From NCBI RefSeq assembly GCF_018446385.1, contig NC_056000.1, positions 30,458,011 to 30,522,010 of the forward strand: a stretch of DNA of 64,000 bases, given 5' to 3'. The translations under genes were made by a program, and so were the position numbers. Position 1 is the first letter of the stretch. Each line of letters opens with the position of its first letter. Below are positions 12,046 through 22,925 of the stretch, one piece after another. Below the pieces are notes generated by a model. That model searched no databases. It worked only from the letters and a program-made list of their open reading frames with translations, and was not told where the DNA came from. This DNA is from Zingiber officinale (lineage: Eukaryota > Streptophyta > Magnoliopsida > Zingiberales > Zingiberaceae).

Positions 12046-12831
12046 TGATCCGGCAGTGAGGAGGGGGGACCCCCCTTTTTGCAGAGTCAACGCCACGTGG
12101 AGGTTGAAAGGTAAAAGGTCAACTAGAGGTTTGGCCGAGCGGATAAAGATTGGGGCGACCGGCCGAACGTTCCGAACGGAAGCAAAGACACCCCGGCGGG
12201 GAGTCGGGGTTCCGACGCTCATGTTGAACAGGGTCGTATGGCCGAGCGGATAGCTCGCTCGACCGAAGGCATAAAGTAGCAATACTGCGAACAGTCTCCA
12301 CCGAGCGCACGACCGGGAGCCGATCCGGTCAGACCAAAGGTACCTGCCGAGCGACCGGACGCTCGGCGCAGGAACAGAAGAGACAAAAGGACAAGAGAAC
12401 ATCTTCTGACAGCGGATATTTTCAACGACCAGGCCATACGCAGGATCTTACAACAGAGGGTTCCGTTGTCCCATCAGAGAGATGCTTAGACTGTAGCAGT
12501 ATGGGGTCAGGCAAGCTCCTCTGACAAGCCCATACTGAGGTATGGTTAGAGGACACGTATTCACCTCGGTATGTGTGCACTCGCTTCTCCACTGCCCTAT
12601 ATAAGGGTCCTCATACTTCGCCGGAGGTACGCATTCTCTGGTATTCGAAGCCACTTCTGCATTTCCTCTTGCCTGACTTGAGTGTCTGAGGGTCGTCGCC
12701 GGGAACCCCTTCCCGGCCCGACTTCTTTGCAGGTTCGCCGGAGACCCTGGCAACCGATCGGAGATCCACGTCAGCAGTTCGGAGAGCGCCACGTGCCCAG
12801 CGTCCGTTGATTCAGCGTTCAGACAGGATCA
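12046..12831 (+). repeat. 3' LTR of Tat copy A
   Basis: This 786 bp LTR starts TGATCC and ends GGATCA, a perfect 6-bp terminal inverted repeat. It has a TATA box at 12599-12605. Its 3' third matches the LTR of copy B: the segment around 12675-12715 corresponds to the reverse complement of 26140-26180. Confidence 0.8.
12599..12605 (+). promoter_or_regulatory. TATA box in Tat LTR
   Basis: CTATATAAGG lies in the 3' third of the LTR, where the U3 promoter of a plus-oriented element is expected. Confidence 0.6.
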
Positions 12832-13485
12832 ATGATGATTCTACTTATGTTGAATGCAGGATGTGGAGTGTCTACATTATGTCATTTGTTGTATTACTCT
12901 GTCAACTAATTCTCCTATTAGTGGGTGACCCACTACGATGTTGATAGAGTTGACGATGGATTTGATTTGCTTACTGGATTGTGATACCCTAGTTGGGTAG
13001 TTAGATGTCTTGTTCACTTATGGATTGATTGTGGTTGCTCCCACATATTTTAGATGGTTGTGGTGGAGCGTTGCTCCCACATGTTATAGATTGTTTGTGG
13101 TGGAGCGTTGCTCCCATATATTATGGATTGTTTGTGGTGGAGCGTTGCTTCCACATGTTATGGATTGTTTATGGTGGAGCGTTGCTCTCACATATTATGG
13201 ATTGTTTGTGGTGGAACGTTGCTCTCATATATTATGGATTGTTTGTGGTGGAGCATTGCTCCTGCATATTTGGATTATGTGTGGTGGAGCGTTGCTCCCA
13301 CATATTTTGGATTGTTGTGTTGGAGTGCTGCTCCCACATAGGTTGCCTTGTTGATGGTAGAGTGTTGCTCCCACATATGTAGTATTTCTTGTGATGAAGC
13401 GTTGCTCTCACATTAGACGATCTATTCTTTGGTGATTTGTAGTTAGTGATTAGATTTCAGACTTGTTATTGGGGATCTCTGGTTG
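12832..13485 (+). other. Unassigned spacer with minisatellite
   Basis: Between the Tat LTR and the first recognisable Tekay reverse-transcriptase codons there is no gene. The first 200 bases match nothing I recognise. The rest is the 37-bp tandem array. It probably replaced or displaced the 5' half (LTR, gag, protease, start of RT) of the Tekay element. Confidence 0.5.
13035..13413 (+). repeat. 37-bp minisatellite, about ten units
   Basis: Units begin at about 13035, 13071, 13108, 13145, 13182, 13219, 13256, 13292, 13328, 13365 and 13402 (partial). Each has the form TTGCTCCCACAT, then TGGATTGTTTG, then TGGTGGAGCG. Period is 36-37 bp, not a multiple of three, so the three overlapping open frames with Trp/Cys-rich repeats here are artefacts of the array. 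Confidence 0.95.
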
Positions 13486-14901
13486 AGATGTATGTTGTAC
13501 AGACATTATGAGTTTTTGGTAATGTCATTTGGGCTTACCGATGCTCCAGCGGTATTTATGGATTTGATGAACCGCATCTTTATGGAGTATCTAGATCAGT
13601 TTGTTGTCATTTTCCTCGATGACATATTGATCTATTCGCGTTCCGAGGAGGAACAAGCACAACATCTTCGCATAGTCTTGGAGACTTTTCGACGACATCA
13701 GCTATATATAAAGTTCAGCAAGTGTGTCTTCTGGCTATCTTCAGTCGGTTTTCTGGGACACGTGGTCTCTAGCAGAGGTATTTTGTTAGACCCTCAGAAG
13801 ATCGAGGATGTCACCAGCTGGGAGCAGTCGAAGTCAGTGCAGGAGATCCGCAGTTTTCTGGGACTGGCCGAATATTTTCGATGTTTTGTCGAGGGTTTCT
13901 CCCGCATTGCTATGCCGCTGACACGTCTGACCAGGAAAGGCGTAAAGTTCACTTGGACAGAGGACCGCGAGACCAGCTTCGAGGAGCTGAAGCGGAGATT
14001 AGTGTCGGCTCCAGTTTTGGTTTTACCTTCTGGAGAGAACAGATTCGTACTCTACACAGATGCTTCTCTACAGGGTTTGGGCGCTGTTGATGTAGCACGG
14101 CAGGGTAATCTCCTATGCTTCTAGACAGTTGAAGGAGCATGAGAAGAACTATCCAGTATATGATTTGGAGCTGGCCGCCATTATTTTTGCCTTGAAAATT
14201 TGGCGGTATCACCTTTATGGTATTACATTTGAGATTCTCACTGATCATAAGAGTCTTAAATACCTTTTTACTCAGAAGGAACTCAATCTCCGACAGAGGA
14301 GATGTATGGAGTTCCTAAAGGATTATGATTGTACTATTAGCTACCACCTGAGGAAAGCTAATATGGTTGTTGATGCACTTAACCGGAAGTCCAGAGAGAC
14401 TTTGGCTTGCCACCGAGTTTCAGTCATAGACTTGGTTCAGGGTTTCTCCGAGTTGGGCCTTCAGGAGTAGGGACAGACAGAGTAGGGTATTCTGGTTACC
14501 ATGGTTGCTCAGTCGTCGATCAGGATGAGGATCCGAGAGGCCCAGGCTGGTGATTAACATTTGCAGTTTATTGGTAGCCAGATAGCTTCCGAGCAGTAGA
14601 CCGAGTTTACACAAGATGAGGAGGGTATTATATACTTCCGAGGCATATTATGCGTACCTCAGTCTCACCCGATCTTACAGGAGCAACTTTAGGAGGCTCA
14701 TCGCTCGAGATTTGCTATCCACCCCGGCGGTACCCGTATGTACCGAGATTTGAGGCGTTCTTATTGGTAGAACGACATGAAGAAAGACATCGTGGAATTC
14801 GTAGCTAGATGTTTTGTCTGTCAGCAGGTGAAGGCTGAGCATCAGAGACCTGCCAGATTACTTCAGCGGATTCCTATTCCTGAGTGGAAATGGGAACATA
14901 T
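13486..14901 (+). pseudogene. Tekay pol remnant: RT, RNase H, integrase zinc finger
   Basis: RT motifs are clear: [14 protein letters not shown], the catalytic FLDDILIYS, and [11 protein letters not shown]. RNase H starts with [12 protein letters not shown]; right there, near 14090, a one-base loss and a CAG-to-TAG stop break the frame. RNase H continues from about 14129 with [18 protein letters not shown] and ends VVDALNRKS. Around 14700-14870 the integrase HHCC finger is visible (HRSRFAIHPGG, then CFVCQQ), with a stop near 14770. The reading is cut by the insertion right after EWKWEHI and resumes at 18996. Confidence 0.9.
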
Positions 14902-15888
14902 TGTAGGACCGTTGGGCCGGCTAGAAGGGGGGGGTTGAATAGCCCTGAATAAAACACAACCATTTCTCGAACAATTAAGCTAACACTTGAAAAATAGATT
15001 AAGCAGAAAATAAAGCATAAAAACGAGGCACCGGATTTGACTTGGTTACAATCGAGGAGGTTGTTAATCCAAGGAAGATGATTGCACTAAGAACTCCTTC
15101 AGGCGGAGAAGCCTCGTTTACAGCAGTGTAGGCACAAAAAGAAAGAAGCTAATCAAAACAGTGGAAGCACACAAGTGTTGTTACAATTTATAGCCGATGA
15201 AAGCTCGGACCAAGGCTATATTTATAGCCTTGGTGGGCGCCCTGAAGGGTTCCGCGCCACTGGGGATAAAACTTTACCCCAACGTTCAGATCGCGTAAAT
15301 CGCGATCTTAGTCAAATCAGGATCCGGCGCTCGGAAGGGTTCCGGCGCCGGGCTCCGGCGCCCCGGCGCCGGAGCTAAAGTCAACGATCGTTGACTTTTT
15401 CGTCCGGACCTCTTCTCTGGTTCAGTCCCGCCTCGGTCCGGTTCTTCTCCTCCGGATCCGCTCACTTGGGTGATCTCTGCCATCCGGAAAAGGGCTCACC
15501 CGAACCCAACTTCCGGTCTTCTCGAGCGGGCTTCCCTCCGGCTTCTCGTCCCTCGGAATTACCGCGTGTTTCCTTCTCGTCCGCCAGCGTACTCATCCGC
15601 AGTCTTCGTCCCTCGGTCGTCGACCTTCTCGCTAGCTGCGTCTCTTGCTCCCTGAGCAATCTTCCGCTCCGGCTTTCGTCCCTCGGAACCACCGTGCGCT
15701 TCCTTCTCACTCGCCGGTGTACTCTTCCGCAGCACCTCGTCCCTCGGACTGCCGTCCTTCTCGCTAGCTGCGTCTTCCGCTCGACTACCTGTGTTCCTAA
15801 GCTCCTGCACACTTAGACACAAGGTTAGAAACAAACAGGACCTAACTTAACCTGTTGATCACACCAAAACAACCTTGGGGTTCCAACA
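14902..15888 (-). repeat. 3' LTR of gag-only element
   Basis: In element orientation (minus) this is the downstream LTR. It is alignable with 18026-18990 except for a hypervariable stretch (15190-15376 against 18310-18482) that is rich in GGCGCC. A palindromic TATA segment, GCTATAAATATAGC, lies just downstream of that stretch on the minus strand (15218-15231). Confidence 0.9.
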
Positions 15889-15902
15889 ATCTCCCCCTTT
15901 TT
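15889..15902 (-). other. Polypurine tract of gag-only element
   Basis: On the minus strand AAAAAGGGGGAGAT directly precedes the LTR start TGTTGGAACC, as in SIRE-like Copia elements. Confidence 0.9.
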
Positions 15903-16547
15903 GGTGTGATCAACCCAAGTTAAGCTAGGGTTAAAATAGACAATAATAACATTAAGTAAATTAACTTAATTTTCAATTTAAGTGCAAAAAGATAGAAAAA
16001 ATCAAATTAAATCTATCTACCTCCCCCTAGACTTATACTTTCCCTTCTCCCCCTTTGATCACAAAAAAAATGGGGTTCCAAGAAAAACAATCTAAGGGTT
16101 AAAGACTTAGAAAAAAAATTTCTAAGTTTTTAAGAGATTTAGAAAATTTTTCTAAATGATTTAAGTTGAGAGAAAAAAAAATATGAATTTTAAAGAAAAT
16201 CTCAACTTACATTTTTAAATATATATATATATATATATTAAATTGACTTAGGCAAAAAAAAAAAAAATTCTAAGCAAGTAAATTTCTAATTTGAAATAAA
16301 ATGTTTTGAATAACCTTTTTCAAGCACTAATTAATTCTTGTATTAATGCTTCATTTAATTAAACATTTATTTTAATATTTTGGCTTCCAAGTCGTGGCGA
16401 GACACTAGGCCTTCTTGGTTATTGGAGCAACAACCACTTCCTTAGACAAAGCCTCATAAAGAAATTCTTTGTTTAATTTTCTCACTTAAAGCGCTAATTT
16501 TAATTTTAAAATTAATTTAAGCATGACTTCGGAACCCAATATAGGTT

Positions 16548-17969
16548 CTAGCCTACTGGATTAACTAAAAAGTTTTTAGGAACATATTTTCTTGAAATGT
16601 TTCTAATTTGTCCAGGGTGATATTTAAAGTACCAATTTAAATTATTAAATCTTTTAACATTGGTTTTAGATGAATATGCATGGTTTCTCAAGTTATCTAC
16701 TTGCATTTTCAAATCATCATTTTCAAGTTTCAATTTTTCAGTTGCTAGTTTTAATTTATCTAATTCTTCTAAGGGACAAGACTTAGCTAGAATTACTTTT
16801 AAATTTTTATTTTCACTTTCTAATTTGCAGCAATCTTTTGTTAAAAGTTTAACGAACTTAAACATTTTATCAGGAGGAAGAGATCGTACCTGACTTACCT
16901 TGTCGATCTCGTTGTCCGTTTCTCCCCCTGAGCTGCTGCTTTCTTCCGACGTGTCTCCCCCTTCATCGATGCTCTCGATGCTCATTTCGGAAGAGCTTGA
17001 ATCGCAGTCGTCGTCTTGATGACTCGCCATCAGTGCGAGTCCGGAGAAGGCTTCGACTTCCGATTCGGACGACGTATCGTCCCACGTCGCCTTTAGGGCT
17101 TTTCGCTTTTGGATAGGCTTCTTACCCTTTTCCTTGTTCTTGTTCTTCAGCTTGGGGCAATTGTCCTTGACGTGCCCTTCTTCGTCGCAATGGTAGCAGC
17201 AGATCGTCCTTTTCTTCTTCCCCTGCGGATGGTTAGTAGATGTGGATTTACAAAGTTTCTTGAATCTTCTTACCATCATTACCATTTCCTCGTCGTCGAG
17301 AGAAGATTCCGATTCAGGTTCGTCTCTCGGAGCTTTGAGGGCGACGTTGTTCTTGGGCTCCTTCATTCCTGCACATCTTGACTCATGCACTTCAAATGTT
17401 GAAAAAAATTCTTCTAATGAAATTTTTTCTAAGTCCTTCGAAATGTAAAAAGCATCTACTAGTGATGCCCATTTCGAATTTCTTAGAAATGAATTTAAGG
17501 CGTACCTGAGAGAATCTCAGTTACTTACCTTTTCTCCAAGATTCGTGAGTCCGGTGATGATTTCTTTTATTCTGGAGTGCAGATGTGCGACTGTCTCGTC
17601 TTCCCCAAGTCGCAGGCTAGTGAGCTGATTGCGAAGCAGATCTCGTCTAGCGAGTTTGGCTTCGGACGTACCTTCGTACAGCTCGAGGAACTTCTCCCAA
17701 AGTTCCTTTGCGGAGTTGTATTTACCGATCCTGTTGACTTCTTGAGGCGGAAGAACGCTTAGCAGATGGTACTCTGCTTTGCCGTTCGCCACGAAGTCAG
17801 CCTGCTCCTTTTTTATCCATTTATCTATTTCCTTATCCTCTGGAGCTTCAAAGCCAAATTTCATTGTTAAAAATAATTCAATATCTGTTGTAAGAAATAC
17901 CTGCATCAGTTTTTTCCACGTAGAGAAGTCCCCTTCGTATTTCGGCGGATGGATGCTTGGTCCGGCCAT
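16548..17969 (-). pseudogene. SIRE-type gag, one internal stop
   Basis: The start ATG at 17969 gives MAGPSIHPPKYEG, followed by a UBN2-type gag (WEKFLELYEGT, LTSLRLGEDETV). An in-frame TGA at 17517-17519 interrupts it between EKVSN and DSLRYALN. The same frame then continues through EEFFSTFEVHESRCAG to 16548. A CCHC knuckle CYHCDEEGHVKDNC follows, then a Ser/Asp/Glu-rich acidic stretch, a Leu/Lys coiled coil and a C-terminus RKYVPKNFLVNPVG, the usual SIRE gag/pol boundary. The stop is most simply CGA to TGA, a methyl-cytosine change. With the stop ignored the frame is otherwise open for about 470 codons. No pol follows. Confidence 0.85.
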
Positions 17970-18011
17970 GACGTTGCTTCGTTCGGTGGTTAGTCCTCCT
18001 GAAGCGCCTCG

Positions 18012-18023
18012 GCTCTGATACCA
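18012..18023 (-). other. Primer-binding site of gag-only element
   Basis: The minus strand reads TGGTATCAGAGC two bases after the LTR end CCTACA; this is the initiator tRNA-Met complement and fixes orientation as minus. Confidence 0.95.
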
Positions 18024-18025
18024 CT

Positions 18026-18990
18026 TGTAGGACCGTTAGGACGGCTAGAAGGGGGGTTGAATAGCCCTGAATAAAACACAACCCTTTCTCGAACAATTAA
18101 GCTAACACTTGAAAAATAGATTAAGCAGAAAATAAAGCATAAAAATGAGGCACCGGATTTGACTTGGTTACAACCGGGGAGGTTGTTAATCCAAGGAAGA
18201 TGATTGCACTAAGAACTCCTTCAAGCGGAGAAGCCTCGTTTACAGCAGTGTAGGCACAAAAAGAAAGAAGCTAATCAAAACAGTGGAAGCACACAAGTGT
18301 TGTTACAATTTCTCAACTGATGAAAAGCTTCTGGACCAAGGCTATATTTATAGTCTTGGTCGGGGCGCCTGGAAGGGGGTTCCGGGCGCCCTGGGGGGAT
18401 AAAACTTTATCCCCCAATGTTCAGATCGCGTAAATCGCGATCTTGGTCAAAATCAGGGTCCGGGCGCCCCGGAGCCCAAAGTCAACAGCCGTTGACTTTT
18501 TCGTCCGGGACCTCTTCTCTGGTTCAGTCCCGCCTCGGTCCGGTTCTTCTCCTCCGGATCCGCTCACTTGGGTGATCTTTGCCATCCGAAAAAGGGCTCA
18601 CCCGAACCCAACTTCCGGTCTTCTCGAGCGGGCTTCCCTTCAGCTTCTCGTCCCTCGAAATTGCCGCGTGTTTCCTTCTCGTCCGCCAGCGTACTCATCC
18701 GCAGTCTTCGTCCCTCGGTCGTCGACCTTCTCGCTAGCTGCGTCTCTTGCTCCCCGAGCAATCTTCCGCTCCGGCTTTCGTCCCTCGGAACCACCGCTCG
18801 CTTCCTTCTCGTCCGTCGGTGTACTCTTCCGTAGCACCTTGTCCCTCGGACTGCCGTCCTTCTCGCTAGCTGCGTCTTCTGCTCGACTACCTGTGTTCCT
18901 AAGCTCCTGCACACTTAGACACAAGGTTAGAAACAAACAGGACCTAACTTAACCTGTTGATCACACCAAAACAACCTTGGGGTTCCAACA
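18026..18990 (-). repeat. 5' LTR of gag-only element
   Basis: It pairs with 14902-15888. The part near 18360-18480 has fewer GGCGCC motifs than the partner LTR and differs in length, while the flanking segments are nearly the same. Confidence 0.9.
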
Positions 18991-18995
18991 CATAT

Positions 18996-20038
18996 CACCA
19001 TGGACTTTGTGGTGGGTTTGCCGATGACACGACGAGGCCATGACGCGATTTGGGTAATCGTTGGTCGATTAACCAAATCCACACACTTCTTAGCGATCCG
19101 GAAGACGGATTCCCTGGATCGATTGGCATATCTGTATTGCCAAGAGATCATCAGATTACATGGTGTCCCTCTTGACTATTATTTGGGATAGAGACCCTCG
19201 GTTCACATCTCGATTCTGACAGAGTCTGCAGCAGGCCTTGGGCACAAAGCTCTGATTCAGTATAGCTTTCCATCCGCAGACAGATAGACAGTCAGAGCGG
19301 ACCATTCAGACTCTAGAGGACTTGCTGAGGTCTTGTGTATTGGGTTTTGTAGGCAGTTGGGAGGACCATTTGCCATTGGTAGAGTTTGCCTACAACAACA
19401 GCTTTCATTCGGCTATCCAGATAGCACTGTTTGAAGCGTTGTATGGTAGGCCTTATCGGACACCCACCCTCTGGGATGAGGTTGGGGAGGCCCAATTGTT
19501 GGGACCTCATAGAGCTCAGCATGAGGCAGAGTTGGTCTGTACTATCAGACGGAGGATGTCAGAGGCACAAGACCACCAGAAGAGTTATGCAGATCGGAGA
19601 CACATACCCATGGAGTTCTCTATTGGTGACCATGTATTTCTGCGAGTTTCACCCACGAAAGGGGTGAAGAGATTTGAGCTCAAAGGTAAGCTAGCTCCGT
19701 GGTACATTGACCCTTTCTAGATCTTGGAGAGGTTTGGAGCAGTAGCTTATCGTCTGACACTACCACCGTCCCTGGCAGGCGTCCACGACGTATTCCACGT
19801 ATCTATGTTGAGGAGATACGTACCCGACCCGACACATGTGCTGACAGATGTTTTAGTTCCTATTCAGCCCGACGTCACCTATGAGGAGGTTCCGGTATGA
19901 ATTCTGGACCAGAAAGAGCGTCAGTTGCGGAACAAGACTACCCAGCTGGTTAAAGTCAGATGACAGCATCATTCGGACGAGTAGGCTACTTGGGAGCTCG
20001 AGGATACTATCCGAGCTCGATACTCTCATCTTTTCACT
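18996..20038 (+). pseudogene. Tekay integrase core, C-terminus and chromodomain-like tail
   Basis: Reading resumes after the inserted element with TMDFVVGLPMTRRGHDAIW. Frames shift near 19190-19320, then integrase continues with PLVEFAYNNSFHSAI, ALYGRPYRTPTLWDE and FSIGDHVFLRVSP. Stops occur near 19720 and 19898. The last part, VHDVFHVSMLRRYVPDP then YEEVPV, ILDQKERQLRNKTTQLVKV and ATWELEDTIRARYSHLF, has the form of a Tekay chromodomain, which in this family targets insertion to heterochromatin. It is not functional here. Confidence 0.85.
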
Positions 20039-20151
20039 TGAGGTATGTGATTTAATTTACCGTTTAACATTTATACTCTCTATCTGTTGTTAGTATTTGC
20101 TGATGATAGATAACGAAATTTGGGGACCAAATTTTTATTAGTGGGAGAGAA

Positions 20152-22925
20152 TGTAAAATATCAAAAAAAAAAAAAAAATAGGTGAATCACCATAAGGGAA
20201 TTTTTCAGAATTTTTAGAAATTTTTCTGAAATTTTTCGGAGATCGTATGACTCAGGCTACGGGGATAAAAATGGGACCCGAGAAAGCCTGTTTAGGCTAC
20301 CCAACTGAACGAGGAAAAGTTTATTTTTCTTTTCCTATTTCCTTTTCTTTTTATTTTTTCTCTCGTTACTATGTCGTGCATTTCCCCTTCGATTCCTCCT
20401 CGCGTGCCCGACACCTCGCCGCACCTTCTTCCCCTCGCGCCCGATTTGCCCTAACCGCAAGCGGGTAGTTTCCTTCTCCCTCGCATGCACGCCCTCCTCT
20501 CCTCTGCCTGATGCCGACGACACTAGGGAACAGAGAGCCAGTGACTGAGTATCTTCTCTCTCCCTCTTCCTTTCTTCTTCCCAATCTCCGCCGCTGAGAT
20601 CAGGACTCGCTGCCGCTCCTCGGCACAGTGTCGCCGCTGCACAGAACAGCGCCGGCCTCCTCCACGCTATGCCCTAGTCCCGAACCGTCGCCGACCCTCT
20701 CTGATCTTCTCTGTGCCAGCCACCGAGATTCCCAGCAGATCTCTCATCGTGCCCTAGCCTTCCGTGGCATCTCCTCACTTGATCCTCATCTTCTTCGCGT
20801 CGCCGGTGCCCTACCTGGTTTGTTTCGGCGCCATCGGATCAAGTCAGAGCCACCATTGATCGCCGGAGTGGAAGGGTTATCCGGACTTCAAGGGTTCTGC
20901 CGAGCCACGACCAACCTTTGTTTTGCTTGCTGCCACTACCGGAGAAGAGGAAATTAGGTACAGACTTTTGTACACTTCAACCAGAGATGTGGGTTTTGGT
21001 AAATTAGTGCTAGAATTCCTAACTAGTTGTATTTGGGATTGTATGTGCTAACTGGTTCTGGTTTCTGGCAGCAGTTTTCTAGCAGCAAGGTTTTCAATTG
21101 TGTGTCAACAGGAAATTCTTCGACCTTGGATCAACAGTGATACATCAGGTGAGTTTAGAGGTGATTTCATTCTACATTGAATTTCATTAGTAGTAATGGA
21201 TTGTACTAGTTGATTAATTTATTTTAGATTGATAAATGAGTATGTGGGATCCCATTTGGATAAGTTAATTGATGATCCAATTAGGGTTTATAATTGGATC
21301 TGGACTTTTGTTAGCTTCTCGAGGACTTGATTTAGCTAATTAATTTATATGAAATTAGCTAAATCTGTATGTCATGTATTACAGGACTTTGATTCGAGAC
21401 GAGCATCTCAATGTTGGATTTGACTGGATTGGACCTACTATTTGAGGCGGGTACCTTGACTTATCTTTGATAATGTCATGTTGATATGTTTAGTAGGTTA
21501 TAACCTTTAGTAATGATTATGTTCGTCTTTGCTTCGGTTGGTCACTACCCGATACATGTTACATGCTTGTTTTATTTACCTATTATGCACTTCATGTTAG
21601 TACCTACCTAATTATACATGCTTACAGGGGTAGTGACACAACCATGTGTTTATTATGTTCAAGATCTAGGTTTTTATACCTTATCTGGTCTGTGTACCTT
21701 TGATTTGGTTCATTGTCCTATGATACACATTTTATATATATATGGATATTATTATGCTGTTTAGGATTTTATCATGCTTAGTGTCATGCATCATTCTCAT
21801 GATTACATGCTGCGCAATAGTCTGCTCCATTATTGTTGAGCACATCGCCAGTTTCATCTCTTTCGGTGCTCCGCTGGTCCGCTCATGGGTAGCATGACGC
21901 AGCGTGGTAGCATGTCAGTTTTGCTCTGTCGGTGCTCCGTTGGTCCGCTCATAGGTAGTGTGATGTAGCGTGGTAGCACGTCAAGGATCCCTCCCCGTCA
22001 TCGTGTACCGGGAGATGAGAGCATTGAGCTCCCCCACTTATGATTTGGGGTAGGAGGATAGGTGTACTCCAACAGCATCCCATCCACTCGGTCACTCATC
22101 AGGAGCAGTGACGTCAGAGTGCACGGTTGTCACAACCCTACCCACTCGGTCTCACCATCGTGTGTGAGACGGCTGACTGGCAGTAGGGGTGACCCGGACA
22201 CATCATGGACATCATACGCATTGATGCATTTATTGCTTGTGTTTGCTGCACTTATTTGCTGCATTTTGGTGGATGCATTTTTTTGACATGCATACAGGAT
22301 TTATGATACTCTCGGTCTGACGACCTGACTATTCTGATAGGAGACCCTGGTGAGTACAGTTCTCTTCAGCCTTTTCTATTGTGCATCTTCCAGCTTTTGT
22401 CCAGGAGACTGTATTCCATAGTTATTACCATTTGTTATAGTTTACTATACATATCAACTAGGTATCTGCTAAGTTGTTGAACTCACCCCTGTGGACACTA
22501 TTTTTTTCAGATACCAGGTGGTTTATGGAGTCGCTTGGAGTATTCTGCCTGTCGGTCCCCACGTCACATCAGAAAACCTGTCTCCGCTTTTGTTTATTTC
22601 TATTTTGGTATATGAGATTTGTGTATTTAGCTTTGTGTTCCAGTTTTATTTTCTGTAGTGTTGTTTTGGTTGTGTGGTGTAAGCCTAGCTGGCTAGCAGT
22701 ATTCGTTTTTAGTTTGTATGTATTGTCCATTGTATTTCCGCTGTGTTTGGTTTTGGTACAGCTGAGTGGGCGGTTAGTTTTACATTTAAACTGCGTGGTT
22801 GTGTGTATATTCCAGCCGCCTGTGGCTGAGGTATATTGTGTCTGTAGAAATAGTTCAGATTGTCACCCGTACAGGGGAGGTGCTGGCGGAATTTCCTCTG
22901 GCAGGGACTCCCCCGAGGCGTGACA
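20152..22925 (+). repeat. 3' LTR of Tekay element
   Basis: It begins TGTAAAATATC right after a purine tract and ends GGCGTGACA. It starts with an A-run and a section with open but unconserved frames (20247-20957), and has an internal 67-bp duplication. The partner 5' LTR is not in the window, so the right end is inferred from the terminal sequence type. Bases 22926-22930 (ATTAG) would be the target duplication. Confidence 0.7.
21849..21981 (+). repeat. Two-unit 67-bp tandem duplication inside the Tekay LTR
   Basis: Units 21849-21915 and 21916-21981 both read CAGTTT ... TCGGTGCTCCG ... TGGTCCGCTCAT ... AGCGTGGTAGCA, with about ten differences. Confidence 0.85.

Larger units (their letters stand above)
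1..12831 (+). mobile_element. Tat-lineage Ty3/Gypsy element, 3' part (copy A)
   Basis: This is the 3' section of a large Gypsy element in plus orientation; its gag-pol would lie left of the window. It is recognised by three things: an accessory gene on the minus strand, a polypurine tract and a 3' LTR beginning TGATCC and ending GGATCA. The same order (pol, antisense gene, polypurine tract, LTR) occurs reversed at 26086-36705, which supports the reading. A Copia element (1611-11003) is inserted inside the antisense gene. The five bases after the LTR (ATGAT, 12832-12836) would be the target duplication, but the other end is outside the window. Lineage assignment comes from the pol remnant of copy B. 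Confidence 0.75.
14902..18990 (-). mobile_element. Non-autonomous gag-only Copia element (SIRE-type, TR-GAG class)
   Basis: LTRs of 987 and 965 bp (14902-15888 and 18026-18990) enclose only about 2.1 kb. On the minus strand the LTR begins TGTTGGAACC and ends GGTCCTACA. The primer-binding site is at 18012-18023 and the purine tract at 15889-15902. The target duplication is CATAT (14897-14901, 18991-18995). The only coding sequence is a gag with one zinc knuckle; no protease, integrase, RT or RNase H is present. Structure and length fit the TR-GAG class of terminal-repeat elements that carry only gag. It would depend on another element's enzymes. Confidence 0.9.
13486..22925 (+). mobile_element. 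Tekay-type Ty3/Gypsy (chromodomain) element, 5'-truncated and interrupted
   Basis: Pol domains run RT, RNase H, integrase and a chromodomain-like tail, followed by a purine tract (GTGGGAGAGAA, 20141-20151) and a 3' LTR of about 2.8 kb. The 5' LTR, gag, protease and the start of RT are missing. A 4.1 kb gag-only Copia element is inserted in the integrase at 14902-18990, with duplicated target CATAT at 14897-14901 and 18991-18995. The coding part also has its own stops and frameshifts, so the element is old and dead. Confidence 0.85.

Noticed and set aside
13010-13382. Three overlapping open frames with Trp/Cys-rich repeating peptides
   Set aside because: They exist because a stop-free 37-bp unit is repeated; the period is not a multiple of three and all frames are open alike.
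13035-13413. CRISPR-like array
   Set aside because: Units are contiguous without unique spacers, in a plant nuclear context.
13486-14470. Endogenous plant pararetrovirus
   Set aside because: RT is followed by RNase H, an HHCC integrase and a chromodomain-like tail with an LTR, which is Ty3/Gypsy; pararetroviruses lack integrase and LTRs, and no movement or coat protein is seen.
20247-20957. GC-rich open frames that look like a short gene
   Set aside because: They lie inside the Tekay 3' LTR, overlap on both strands and have no recognisable domain.
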